This document shows, piece by piece, positions 16,015-23,505 of a stretch of DNA of 42,397 nucleotides. The position numbers and the translations under genes were made by a program. Source of the DNA: Solidesulfovibrio sp. (GTDB taxonomy: Bacteria > Desulfobacterota > Desulfovibrionia > Desulfovibrionales > Desulfovibrionaceae). Location of the stretch: the NCBI RefSeq assembly GCF_029978005.1, contig NZ_JARKOZ010000146.1, forward strand, positions 1-42,397, given 5' to 3'. Each line of letters starts with the position of its first letter. The first letter of the stretch is position 1. The notes below the pieces were generated by a model. That model did no database searches. It was given only the letters and a program-made list of their open reading frames with translations, and was not told the DNA's origin.

Positions 16015-16650
16015 ATGATGGACGCTGTCGCCCGCGCCCGGGAAATCGTCAAGCGGCTCTCGCCGCTCTACCCCGACCTCGTGCCGGCGCTCGATTATCG
16101 AAGCGCCTATGAACTCCTGGTGGCCACGGTCCTGGCCGCCCAGTGCACCGACGCCCGGGTCAACACCGTCACCCCCGAGTTCTTCCGCCGCTGGCCTGAT
16201 CCGGCCGTCCTGTCCCGGGCCGAGGTCGGAGCCGTGGAGGAAGTGGTGCATTCCACGGGTTTTTTCCGGCAAAAGGCGAAAAACCTCGTGGCCGCGGCGA
16301 AGCTCATGGTCTCGCGCCACGGCGGGGCCGTGCCGGACACCATGGAGGCCCTGACCGCCCTGCCGGGCGTCGCCCGCAAGACGGCCAACATCGTCCTGTC
16401 CAACGCCCTGGGCAAAAACGAGGGCATCGCCGTGGACACCCACGTGCGCCGGCTGTCCTTCCGCCTGGGCTTGACGTCCTCGGACAACCCGATCATCATA
16501 GAAAAAGACATGATGCCGCTTTTCGAGCGCAAGGACTGGGGGGCCGTCAACCACCTGCTCGTGCTCCACGGCCGGGCCGTGTGCAAGGCCCGCTCTCCGC
16601 GTTGCGACGCCTGCGTGCTCGGCGACGTCTGCCCGAAGCTCGGGCTCTGA
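16015..16650 (+). CDS. nth: Endonuclease III (DNA glycosylase/AP lyase)
   Basis: Base-excision repair enzyme that removes oxidised pyrimidines. The 211-residue protein has the helix-hairpin-helix LPGVARKTANIVL with its catalytic Lys, the catalytic Asp in AVDTHVRRL, and the C-terminal [4Fe-4S] ligands C-x6-C-x2-C-x5-C (CKARSPRCDACVLGDVC). Two consecutive ATG codons (16015 and 16018) can start it; CGGAGCACGG precedes them. It lies 63 bp after the arginine decarboxylase gene on the same strand. Confidence 0.96.
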   Translation: MMDAVARAREIVKRLSPLYPDLVPALDYRSAYELLVATVLAAQCTDARVNTVTPEFFRRWPDPAVLSRAEVGAVEEVVHSTGFFRQKAKNLVAAAKLMVSRHGGAVPDTMEALTALPGVARKTANIVLSNALGKNEGIAVDTHVRRLSFRLGLTSSDNPIIIEKDMMPLFERKDWGAVNHLLVLHGRAVCKARSPRCDACVLGDVCPKLGL

Positions 16651-16806
16651 CCGTGTCCCAGGGCCCCGTGACGCGCCGGCCGGGCCAGTCGCGGGAAACG
16701 GCTCCGGCCTGACGAATCTTTTCCCCGGCAAGCAACCGCAACGCCGTCCCCGGCGTCCCGGACCGGCTGCGCCGGACGCGGACGCGGCCGGCCGCCCGAG
16801 AGGCCT

Positions 16807-19680
16807 ATGACCGCCCTGCCCGCCTCCCCTCCCGCGACGCGTCGCGACCGACTCGTCCTCGGCTTCGTCTTCCTGCTTTCAGGCGCGTCGGCCCTGGTTT
16901 TCGAAACGCTGTGGTTCCATCTGGCCGGACTGGTCTTCGGCGTCGGCGTCTACGCCAGCGCGCTCGTGCTTTCGAGCTTCATGGGCGGGCTGGCGCTCGG
17001 CAACGCCCTGATCTCCCGTTTCGGCCGCGACGTGACCGACCCGGTGCGCTTCTACGCCGCCATGGAGCTCCTCGTCGGGGCCTGGGGGCTTTTGCTCGTG
17101 CTGTGCTTCCCCCTGCTCACCGTGTGGCTGGGAGCCATGCTGCACCCGGCCCTGGGCAAGCCGTTGCTGCTCAACTCGCTGCGCTTCTCCTTCTCCTTCC
17201 TGCTTTTCCTGCTCCCGGCCACGGCCATGGGCGCGACCCTGCCGCTGCTCGTCAAGGCCCTGGCCAGACGGCCCGGGGAATTCGGCCTGGCGCTCGGCCG
17301 GCTTTACGGCGTCAACACCCTCGGGGCCTGCCTGGGCGCGCTGCTCGGCGAGACGGTGCTCATCGCCCCCCTGGGGCTTTCCGGCACGGGCTTTTTCGCC
17401 GCCGGGCTCAACGTCCTGGCCGCCGTGGGGGCCCTGGCCGTGTCTTCGCGCTTCCGCGACGAACCGGCCCGGCCCGACGCCAAGCCGCGGCCGGTCCAGC
17501 CGCCGCTCTCGGCGCGGGCCAGGCGGCTTTTGGCCGCGGGCTTCGTCTGCGGCGCGGCCTTTCTCGGGCTCGAGGTCGTGTGGACCCGGTTCCTCCAGCT
17601 TTTCGTGCGCTCCACGAGCCTGGCCTTCGCCGTGATGCTGGCCGTGATCCTGGCCGGCATCGGCCTGGGCGGCGCCCTGGCCGGATGGTGGCTGCGCCGC
17701 GAGGCCGACGGCCGCAGGGTCACCGCGCCCCTCGTGCTGCTGGTCGGGGCCGCCGCCCTGGTCTCCTACCGGCTTTTCGAAGCCGCGGCCGGGGTCGCCA
17801 TCGGCCCCTTCCAGACCGTGGACTGGCGCTACGTGACCGTGCTGTCCCTGGCCCTGATGTTCCCTGCCGCCCTGGTGTCCGGCCTGGTCTTCACCACCCT
17901 GGGCGAGGCCTTCCACCGCGAGGTGGGCGACCGGGCACGCTCGGCCGGGCTGGTCTCCATGGCCAACACCCTGGGGGCCATGACCGGCCCGCTGCTCGCG
18001 GGCTTTTGCCTCGTTCCGGCCCTGGGCATGGAGTGGAGCCTGTTTCTTCTGTGCGCCGCCTACGCCCTGCCGGCCGCCCTGTGCCTGGGCGGCGCCGCGC
18101 CCTGGCCTTCGCCGCGCCGCAGCCGGCCGCTGGTCGCCGCGGGCCTGGCCTTCGCCTTGAGCCTGGCGATTTTTCCCTTCGGCTCCATGAACGGCTACTT
18201 CCGGCGGGCCTGCGCCGACTTCCTCAAGGACGGCGAGACCCTCGTGGCCACCATCGAGGGCGTCTCCGGCACCCTGCAGTACCTGCGCCAGGACTACCTC
18301 GGCCGGCCCTACGCCTACCGCCTGGTCACCGACGGCTACTCCATGGCCTCCACGGACCGCAGCGCCAAGCGCTACATGAAGCTCTTCGCCTATTTTCCCG
18401 AGGCCGTGCTGCCAAACCCCAAGTCCGCCCTGCTCATCTGCTTCGGCACCGGCTCCACCGCCACGGCCCTGGTCGACGACAAGCGGCTGGCCTCCATCGA
18501 CGTGGTGGACATCTCCCGCGACGTGCTGCGCGGCGCGGCCATCGTCTACCCCAAGCCCGAGCGCAACCCCCTGGAAGACCCGCGCGTGCGCGCCCACGTG
18601 GAGGACGGCCGCTTCTTCCTGCTGGCCACCGCCAAGAAGTACGACATCATTACGGCCGAGCCGCCGCCGCCCATGATGGCCGGCGTGGCCAACCTCTACT
18701 CCAGGGAATACTTCCAGCTCATCCGCGACCGGCTGACCGACGGCGGCATGGTCACCTACTGGCTGCCGGTCTTCGAGATCTCCCCGGAAGACGCCAAGGC
18801 CATTCTCAAGGCCTTCTCCGAGGTCTTCGAGCACGCCTCGCTGTGGATGGGCGACAATTTCAACTGGATGATGGTCGGGGTCAAAAAGCCCAAGGGCCCA
18901 AAGCCGGCCAAGGATTTCCCCCAGCCCTGGGAGGCGGCGGCCACGGGCGAGGGCCTGCGCCGCATCGCCGTGGAGGACCCGGCCCAGCTCGGGGCGCTTT
19001 TCATGCTCGACGGCCCGTCCCTGGCCGCATACCTCGGCGACGCCAAGCCGCTCACCGACAACTACCCCAAGCGCCTGCGCGGCTATCCCGAAAGCCCCGA
19101 GGTCCAGAAGCAATACCTGGCCGAGCACGAGAAGCTCATGGACGCCATGGCCGCCAAGGAGCGCTTCGCCGACTCGGCCGAGGCGGCCCTGCTCCTGCCC
19201 CAGGCCATCCTGGCCGAGGCCGGGGCCTGGTTCGAGACCCAGCAGATCATGAACACGTACCTCAACAACATGCTCACGCCCCCGCCGTCGCTGCCGGCGG
19301 TCAACTACGTGCTCTCGGGCACGGATCTGCGCGTCCTGCCCCTTTGGCTCATGAAGTCCGACGCCAAGAAGCAGGCCATCGTGACCCATGTCCTGGCCGA
19401 CGGCATGGCCCCCACGCCGGAGACGGAATTCCAGCTCGGCATCCGGGCCCTGGCCGAGCGCGACTATCTGTTGGCCGACGCCAAGCTGCGGCGCGCCCAG
19501 GACATGGGCTACCCGAGCAACCTGGCCCCGGCGCGGGTGTTCGTGCTGTGCCTGGACGGCCGGCTGGCCGAGGCCGAGGCCCTGGCCGCCGTGGCCTTCA
19601 AGGGCGGCCAGGCCAGCGCCGCGGCCAAGTCCTACATGGACTGGCTGGCCCGCACCTTCGGCTTCAAAAGCCCGTTTTGA
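16807..19680 (+). CDS. Large MFS-like/spermidine-synthase-like fusion protein
   Basis: A 957-residue protein in three parts. Residues 1-440 hold about a dozen membrane helices (FLLSGASALVFETLWF and LPATAMGATLPLLVKAL are typical of MFS/spermidine synthase fusions). Residues 460-720 form a SpeE-like Rossmann domain (LICFGTGSTATALV, IDVVDISRDVL, VEDGRFFLLA, ITAEPPPPMMAG, SREYFQLIRDRLTDGGMVTYWLP). The last 230 residues are soluble and helical with possible TPR-like repeats (LGIRALAERDYLLADAKLRRAQDMG). The standard GGGDG aminopropyltransferase motif is replaced by FGTGST. GAGAGG precedes the ATG. The gene stands alone, with about 156 bp on each side. Function and substrate are unknown; aminopropyl transfer is only one possibility. 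Confidence 0.75.
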   Translation: MTALPASPPATRRDRLVLGFVFLLSGASALVFETLWFHLAGLVFGVGVYASALVLSSFMGGLALGNALISRFGRDVTDPVRFYAAMELLVGAWGLLLVLCFPLLTVWLGAMLHPALGKPLLLNSLRFSFSFLLFLLPATAMGATLPLLVKALARRPGEFGLALGRLYGVNTLGACLGALLGETVLIAPLGLSGTGFFAAGLNVLAAVGALAVSSRFRDEPARPDAKPRPVQPPLSARARRLLAAGFVCGAAFLGLEVVWTRFLQLFVRSTSLAFAVMLAVILAGIGLGGALAGWWLRREADGRRVTAPLVLLVGAAALVSYRLFEAAAGVAIGPFQTVDWRYVTVLSLALMFPAALVSGLVFTTLGEAFHREVGDRARSAGLVSMANTLGAMTGPLLAGFCLVPALGMEWSLFLLCAAYALPAALCLGGAAPWPSPRRSRPLVAAGLAFALSLAIFPFGSMNGYFRRACADFLKDGETLVATIEGVSGTLQYLRQDYLGRPYAYRLVTDGYSMASTDRSAKRYMKLFAYFPEAVLPNPKSALLICFGTGSTATALVDDKRLASIDVVDISRDVLRGAAIVYPKPERNPLEDPRVRAHVEDGRFFLLATAKKYDIITAEPPPPMMAGVANLYSREYFQLIRDRLTDGGMVTYWLPVFEISPEDAKAILKAFSEVFEHASLWMGDNFNWMMVGVKKPKGPKPAKDFPQPWEAAATGEGLRRIAVEDPAQLGALFMLDGPSLAAYLGDAKPLTDNYPKRLRGYPESPEVQKQYLAEHEKLMDAMAAKERFADSAEAALLLPQAILAEAGAWFETQQIMNTYLNNMLTPPPSLPAVNYVLSGTDLRVLPLWLMKSDAKKQAIVTHVLADGMAPTPETEFQLGIRALAERDYLLADAKLRRAQDMGYPSNLAPARVFVLCLDGRLAEAEALAAVAFKGGQASAAAKSYMDWLARTFGFKSPF

Positions 19681-19784
19681 CCCCCGCACCGGCAAGCGTC
19701 GCGGGACGGAGCCGACGCGAGCCGCCCTGGCCAATCCATCGAGATGCCCTATCCGTTCGCTTGAAGAGCATCCGATCAATCGAT

Positions 19785-19815
19785 TTGACCTGCCGCCCTC
19801 CCCGTGGCCTATTCT
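19785..19815 (+). promoter_or_regulatory. Predicted promoter of yedF
   Basis: TTGACC (19785-19790) is followed by CCTATTCT (19808-19815), giving a spacing of 17-19 nt depending on the hexamer chosen. The yedF ATG is at 19837 with AAAAGGGAGGAAACC before it. Confidence 0.45.
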
Positions 19816-19836
19816 GACCGGAAAAGGGAGGAAACC

Positions 19837-20436
19837 ATGGACACGACTCTGGATTGCCGGGGGCTGGCCTGCCCCGGGCCGGTGCTGCGCTGCAAGGAAT
19901 GCGTGGAAAAAGAGGCCCCCAAAACCCTGTCCGTCACCGTGGACAACCAGGCGGCCAGGGAAAACGTCACCCGCTTCCTGACCATGCGCGGCTACGCCGT
20001 GGAGGCCGTCGAGGCCGACGGAATCTCCACCCTGACGGCCACGGCGACCGGCACCGCTCCCCAGCCGGAGCCGGCGGCGACGCGCCAGGCCGTGGACAAC
20101 CCCAAGACCGCCGTGTTCCTCACCGCCGACACCGTGGGCCGGGGCGACCCGGAACTCGGGGCCAAGCTCATGGTCAACTTCGTCAACACCCTGCCCGAAC
20201 TGGGCGAAGGGCTGTGGCGCATCATCATGGTCAACGGCGGCGTCAAGCTGGCCGTGGCCGGAAGCCCGGTCCTGCCCAAGCTCAAGGAGCTCGCGGCCGC
20301 CGGCGTCTCCATCCTCGTCTGCGGCACCTGTCTGGACTTTTTCGGCGTTCTGGACAAGAAAGAGGTCGGCGAGACCACCAATATGCTCGATGTGGTCACG
20401 AGCCTCGACCTGGCCGACAAGGTCATCCAGATATGA
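19837..20436 (+). CDS. yedF: Selenium-metabolism sulfurtransferase-like protein YedF
   Basis: A 199-residue, two-domain protein. Residues 1-75 form a TusA-like domain with the CPxP motif (DCRGLACPGPVLRC; C12-P13-x-P15). Residues 90-199 form a DsrE-like domain (TAVFLTADTVGRGDPELGAKLM) with a CGTC motif (C162, C165). This fusion is the TIGR03527 family, found with selenium-using machinery; a role in selenium or sulfur delivery is proposed for it. AAAAGGGAGGAAACC precedes the ATG. It has a predicted promoter and a hairpin after its stop, so it may be monocistronic. The histidine kinase gene begins 120 bp downstream. Confidence 0.9.
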   Translation: MDTTLDCRGLACPGPVLRCKECVEKEAPKTLSVTVDNQAARENVTRFLTMRGYAVEAVEADGISTLTATATGTAPQPEPAATRQAVDNPKTAVFLTADTVGRGDPELGAKLMVNFVNTLPELGEGLWRIIMVNGGVKLAVAGSPVLPKLKELAAAGVSILVCGTCLDFFGVLDKKEVGETTNMLDVVTSLDLADKVIQI

Positions 20437-20438
20437 GC

Positions 20439-20464
20439 AAGCGGCCGACGCCCGGCGGCCGCTT
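20439..20464 (+). terminator. Probable terminator hairpin after yedF
   Basis: AAGCGGCCG (20439-20447) pairs with CGGCCGCTT (20456-20464): a 9-bp stem with an 8-nt loop, followed by CCCTTTG. It starts 3 nt after the yedF stop codon. The short T run makes intrinsic termination likely but weak. Confidence 0.5.
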
Positions 20465-20556
20465 CCCTTTGCCATGACGCCGGCGTCGCGCCGTCCGTTG
20501 GAGGCGTGCGGACGCGACCGGGCGGCGTCCCAGGGCCGAAGGCCCGGATTTGCCGC

Positions 20557-21693
20557 ATGCAGGATCAATACCCGACCACCGAGCATCTTCCGGCCCGACG
20601 CCTCCCCCGTGAGGAAATCCTGTCCATCGCCCAGGAAATCTCCCGCTCCCCGGCGGCCTGGTCCCTGGGCGTGCTGCCCCTGGCCGTGGCCATCGTCAAC
20701 GACACCCGGCAGATCGTCTACGCCAACGAACGCTTCGCCGCCCTGGCCAACGCCCCTTCCTCCGACGAGGTGCTCGGCAAGCGCCCGGGCGAGGCCCTGG
20801 GCTGCCTGCACGCCTTCGAGCGGGAAGGCGGTTGCGGCACCACGCGCTTTTGCCAGTACTGCGGCTCGGCCAACGCCATCGTCAAAAGCCTTGGCGGCGA
20901 AAAGACCACCCAGGAATGCGCCATCAACCGCAAGAACGTCACCGAGCTCGACGCCCTGAACCTGCAAGTCTGGGCCTGCCCCATGGACCACGGCGAGCGC
21001 AGGCTCGTGCTCAACTCCATCCTGGACATCGCCCACGAAAAGAACCTGCGTACCTTCGAGCGACTCTTTTTCCACGACATCATGAACGCCGTGTCCGGCA
21101 TCCGGGGCATCCACGAGATCATAGCCCCGGAGCTGCCCGAGCGGTTCACGCCCGACATGGACCTGCTGCGGCGGGCCATCGAGGACATCCAGAACATCAT
21201 CGAAACCCAAAAGGACTTCCTGTCCGTCGAAAGCCAGGAATACGCCCCGACGTTCTCCTCCTGCGACGCCCGGGAGGTGCTGTCCTACCTGGCCGCCTAC
21301 TGCCAGTCCTTCACCTATGACGCCTCCCGCACCATCGCCGTGGATCCGGCCGCCCCGTCCCTGCGCTTTGCAACCGACGCCCGCATCCTGCAGCGCGTGA
21401 TGGTCAACATGATCAAAAACGCCCTGGAAGCCTCGCGCCCGGGCGAGACCGTCACCCTCGGCTGCGGCCCGGGGAAAGACGGCGGCGTGGAATTGTGGGT
21501 GCAAAACGCGGCCGTGCTGCCCAGGGAAACGCGCCTGCGCCTTTTCGAGAAGGGCTACTCCACCAAGGGATCGGGCCGGGGCTTCGGCACCTACAGCATG
21601 CGGCTTTTCGCCCGCCAGTGCCTGGGCGGCGACGTGGATTTCGAAAGCGCCCCGGAAATAGGCACGCGCTTCGTCCTCAGCCTGCCGGCCTAG
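20557..21693 (+). CDS. PAS-domain sensor histidine kinase with Cys-rich PAS
   Basis: A 378-residue soluble kinase without membrane helices. The PAS domain spans about 35-130 (LAVAIVNDTRQIVYANERFAAL) and carries a cluster C83, H85, C93, C99, C102, then C121 and C141. The phosphoacceptor region reads FFHDIMNAVSGIRGI (H173), and the ATPase domain has the N-box MIKNALEAS and the G-box motifs KGYSTKGSGRGFGTYSM. I used the ATG at 20557; a GTG at 20506 lies only one nt from its GGAGG and is less likely. No response regulator is adjacent. The Cys cluster suggests a metal, heme or thiol-redox signal, which is inference. Confidence 0.88.
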   Translation: MQDQYPTTEHLPARRLPREEILSIAQEISRSPAAWSLGVLPLAVAIVNDTRQIVYANERFAALANAPSSDEVLGKRPGEALGCLHAFEREGGCGTTRFCQYCGSANAIVKSLGGEKTTQECAINRKNVTELDALNLQVWACPMDHGERRLVLNSILDIAHEKNLRTFERLFFHDIMNAVSGIRGIHEIIAPELPERFTPDMDLLRRAIEDIQNIIETQKDFLSVESQEYAPTFSSCDAREVLSYLAAYCQSFTYDASRTIAVDPAAPSLRFATDARILQRVMVNMIKNALEASRPGETVTLGCGPGKDGGVELWVQNAAVLPRETRLRLFEKGYSTKGSGRGFGTYSMRLFARQCLGGDVDFESAPEIGTRFVLSLPA

Positions 21694-21719
21694 AGCCCGG
21701 CCGGCTCCCCTCCCAAGTC

Positions 21720-22589
21720 ATGGACGGCACGGAACGCATCCGCCTCAACAAGGCCCTGGCCGGCGCAGGCGTGGCCTCGCGCCGCCAGGCCGACGCCATG
21801 ATCGCGGACGGGCGCGTCGCGGTCAACGGCGTCACGGTCACGGAACTCGGGTGCAAGATCGACCCACGAAGCGACGTCCTCACCGTGGACGGCAAGCCCG
21901 TGGCCAACGGCCGCGAAGCCGGCGACCTGACGCTCATGCTCCACAAGCGCCCGGGCTGCGTGACCACGGCCCGCGACCCCGAGGGCCGGCCCACCGTGTT
22001 CGACGCATTGCCGCCGCACTACCGGAAGCGGCGGCTTTTTTCCGTGGGCCGGCTGGACTATTTTTCCGAAGGATTGCTGCTTCTCACCACCGACGGCGAG
22101 TTGGCCTACCGCCTGGCCCACCCCCGCTGGCACGTGGCGAAGCGCTACCGGGTCACGGTGCGCGGCGCGGTGGGGCCGGGAGCCATAGAGACCATGGCGC
22201 ACGGCATGACCCTGGCCGAGGGTGAGACCCTGGCCCCGGTGGCGGCGCGCATCGCCTCGCGCCCGGGCGCGGAGCGCGTCGTGCTGGAGATGGAGCTTTC
22301 CCAGGGGGTGAACCGGCAGATACGGCGGATGTGCCGCGACCTGGGCCTGACCGTGCTGACGCTTTCGCGCACGGCCCAGGGGCCGCTGACGCTCGGCGAC
22401 CTGCCGCCGGGGCAGTGTCGCGAACTGACGGCCGGCGAACTGGCCGGCCTGCGCCGGGCCGTGGGCCTGGAGGCGCACGCCGCGCCCGAGGCCGGGCGGC
22501 AGGCCCTAGAAGCGGGTTCGGGGAAAACGGAGCCGCCTGGGAAAAACCGCCCTTGCGCCGCACCGGGCAAGCCCCGGTGCGGCAGGTGA
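21720..22589 (+). CDS. RluB/RsuA-family rRNA pseudouridine synthase
   Basis: A 289-residue RNA-modifying enzyme. The S4 RNA-binding domain covers residues 7-60 (IRLNKALAGAGVASRRQAD). The catalytic motif is SVGRLDYFSEGLLLL with D113. The MELSQGVNRQIRRM motif and KRYRVTVRG are also typical. It most resembles RluB (23S rRNA U2605), but RsuA or RluE activity cannot be excluded. The last 40 residues are a low-complexity tail whose coding sequence includes a long hairpin (22557-22583). The stop is 15 bp from the convergent lolA stop. Confidence 0.9.
   Translation: MDGTERIRLNKALAGAGVASRRQADAMIADGRVAVNGVTVTELGCKIDPRSDVLTVDGKPVANGREAGDLTLMLHKRPGCVTTARDPEGRPTVFDALPPHYRKRRLFSVGRLDYFSEGLLLLTTDGELAYRLAHPRWHVAKRYRVTVRGAVGPGAIETMAHGMTLAEGETLAPVAARIASRPGAERVVLEMELSQGVNRQIRRMCRDLGLTVLTLSRTAQGPLTLGDLPPGQCRELTAGELAGLRRAVGLEAHAAPEAGRQALEAGSGKTEPPGKNRPCAAPGKPRCGR
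22557..22583. terminator. Bidirectional terminator-like hairpin between the pseudouridine synthase gene and lolA
   Basis: GCCGCACCGGG (22557-22567) pairs perfectly with CCCGGTGCGGC (22573-22583), loop CAAGC. Read toward lolA's 3' side, the hairpin is followed about 10 nt later by GGTTTTTCCC, which favours termination of the leftward lolA transcript. It lies inside the 3' end of the pseudouridine synthase coding region. Confidence 0.5.
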
Positions 22590-22604
22590 ACCGTCCGGGC
22601 GACG

Positions 22605-23396
22605 CTACTGCTTCAGGTCGCGGCCCTTGACCGGGGTGTTGTCGTGGACCTTGGCCCCCTGAGGCGGGGTGAAGGCGAAGAGCGAATCGGCCAGCTTGGG
22701 GTTGGCCACGACGCCGCTTAGGGTCAGGTCGTTGGTGTTGGCGTAGAAGTCCTGGATGAAGACGCGGGCGATCATGTCCGTGGCGAGGTCCACCCAGACC
22801 TTGGCCAGGACCAGCCCCGGCTCGGGCTCGCGCGGGGCCAGCTGGAGCACGGCCTGGCCCGGCCCGGCTTCCTCGGGCTTGCCCGGGGCGACGATGAAGT
22901 CCTCGGTCAGGTTGGCCTTGCCCGTGAGAAACCGCAGCATGGTCTTGGAGTTCACGATCTCCTGCACCGGATAGCGGAAAGCCTCCTTGTCCTCCTCGAA
23001 ATAATCCCACACGGCGTCCTTGCCGACGATGAGCAGCTCCTTTTCGGGCTTCACCGTCTCCCAGCGCACGAGCATGGGCTTCCTGAAGAGAAACGAGCCG
23101 GAGCGCTTTTCCGTGTCGCCGCTGGCCGCGTTGCGGATGGACTGGCTGAATTCGGCGGAAAAGGCGGAAATCGCGGCGTACTTCTTCTGGATGCGCCCGG
23201 CCAGTTCCGTGGCGTCCACGGCCAGGGCCGGCCCGGCGAAAAGAAGAAGGCAAAGGACGGCGAGAAAGGGGGCGCAGAAAGCCTTCGGCGACCAAAGGGC
23301 TGCGCCCTTTGGAATCCCGACACCGGGAGAACCAACGCACGCCTGTTCCGCCTTCTGCATCGTCATCGGTCGCGTCGTCCGAAAAAATCTATCCAT
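22605..23396 (-). CDS. lolA: Outer-membrane lipoprotein carrier LolA
   Basis: Periplasmic chaperone that ferries lipoproteins from LolCDE to the outer membrane. The reading is 263 residues, longer than the roughly 200 usual, because of the N-terminus. The hydrophobic core FLAVLCLLLFAGPALA with cleavage before VDATELA is normal, but it is preceded by about 40 residues. These include GIPKGAALWSP, which is the translation of a palindromic repeat (23292-23312). No start codon exists between the repeat and the hydrophobic core, so the repeat must be translated. The ATGs at 23396, 23366 and 23360 are in frame and none has a clear ribosome-binding site. The mature domain (AGRIQKKYAAISAFSAEFSQ, KPMLVRWE, DYFEEDKEAFRYP) is typical. 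It ends the aroQ-efp-ftsK-lolA run. Confidence 0.9.
   Translation of the reverse strand: MDRFFRTTRPMTMQKAEQACVGSPGVGIPKGAALWSPKAFCAPFLAVLCLLLFAGPALAVDATELAGRIQKKYAAISAFSAEFSQSIRNAASGDTEKRSGSFLFRKPMLVRWETVKPEKELLIVGKDAVWDYFEEDKEAFRYPVQEIVNSKTMLRFLTGKANLTEDFIVAPGKPEEAGPGQAVLQLAPREPEPGLVLAKVWVDLATDMIARVFIQDFYANTNDLTLSGVVANPKLADSLFAFTPPQGAKVHDNTPVKGRDLKQ
23292..23312 (-). repeat. Palindromic repeat copy 1, within the lolA signal-peptide coding region
   Basis: CCAAAGGGC-TGC-GCCCTTTGG is a perfect 9-bp inverted repeat. Read on the minus strand it is followed by TCGCCGAAGGCTTTCTG, closely matching the CCGCCGGAGGCATTTTCCTG that follows copy 2 at 23444-23470. It is translated as part of GIPKGAALWSP. 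Confidence 0.65.
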
Positions 23397-23443
23397 AATT
23401 CCATCGTCCCACCGTTATTATTATTTCCCCCTTGCGGGGTGGT

Positions 23444-23470
23444 CCAGGAGGGGCCCCCGGCCCCTCCTGG
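23444..23470 (+). repeat. Palindromic repeat copy 2, between ftsK and lolA
   Basis: CCAGGAGGGGCC-CCC-GGCCCCTCCTGG is a perfect 12-bp inverted repeat followed by CCGCCGGAGGCATTTTCCTG. It lies in the 109-bp gap between the ftsK stop and the lolA start, in the opposite orientation to copy 1, so the pair is arranged like a REP/BIME unit. It could also act as a terminator for rightward transcription because of its T-rich tail. Confidence 0.65.
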
Positions 23471-23505
23471 CCGCCGGAGGCATTTTCCTGCTCTTCCTCT
23501 CGCTC

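Noticed and set aside
16879-21504. A 1541-codon open frame on the minus strand
   Set aside because: It lies antisense to the MFS/SpeE-like gene, yedF and the PAS kinase and has the same low-complexity GC-driven composition. The plus-strand genes carry clear domain motifs.
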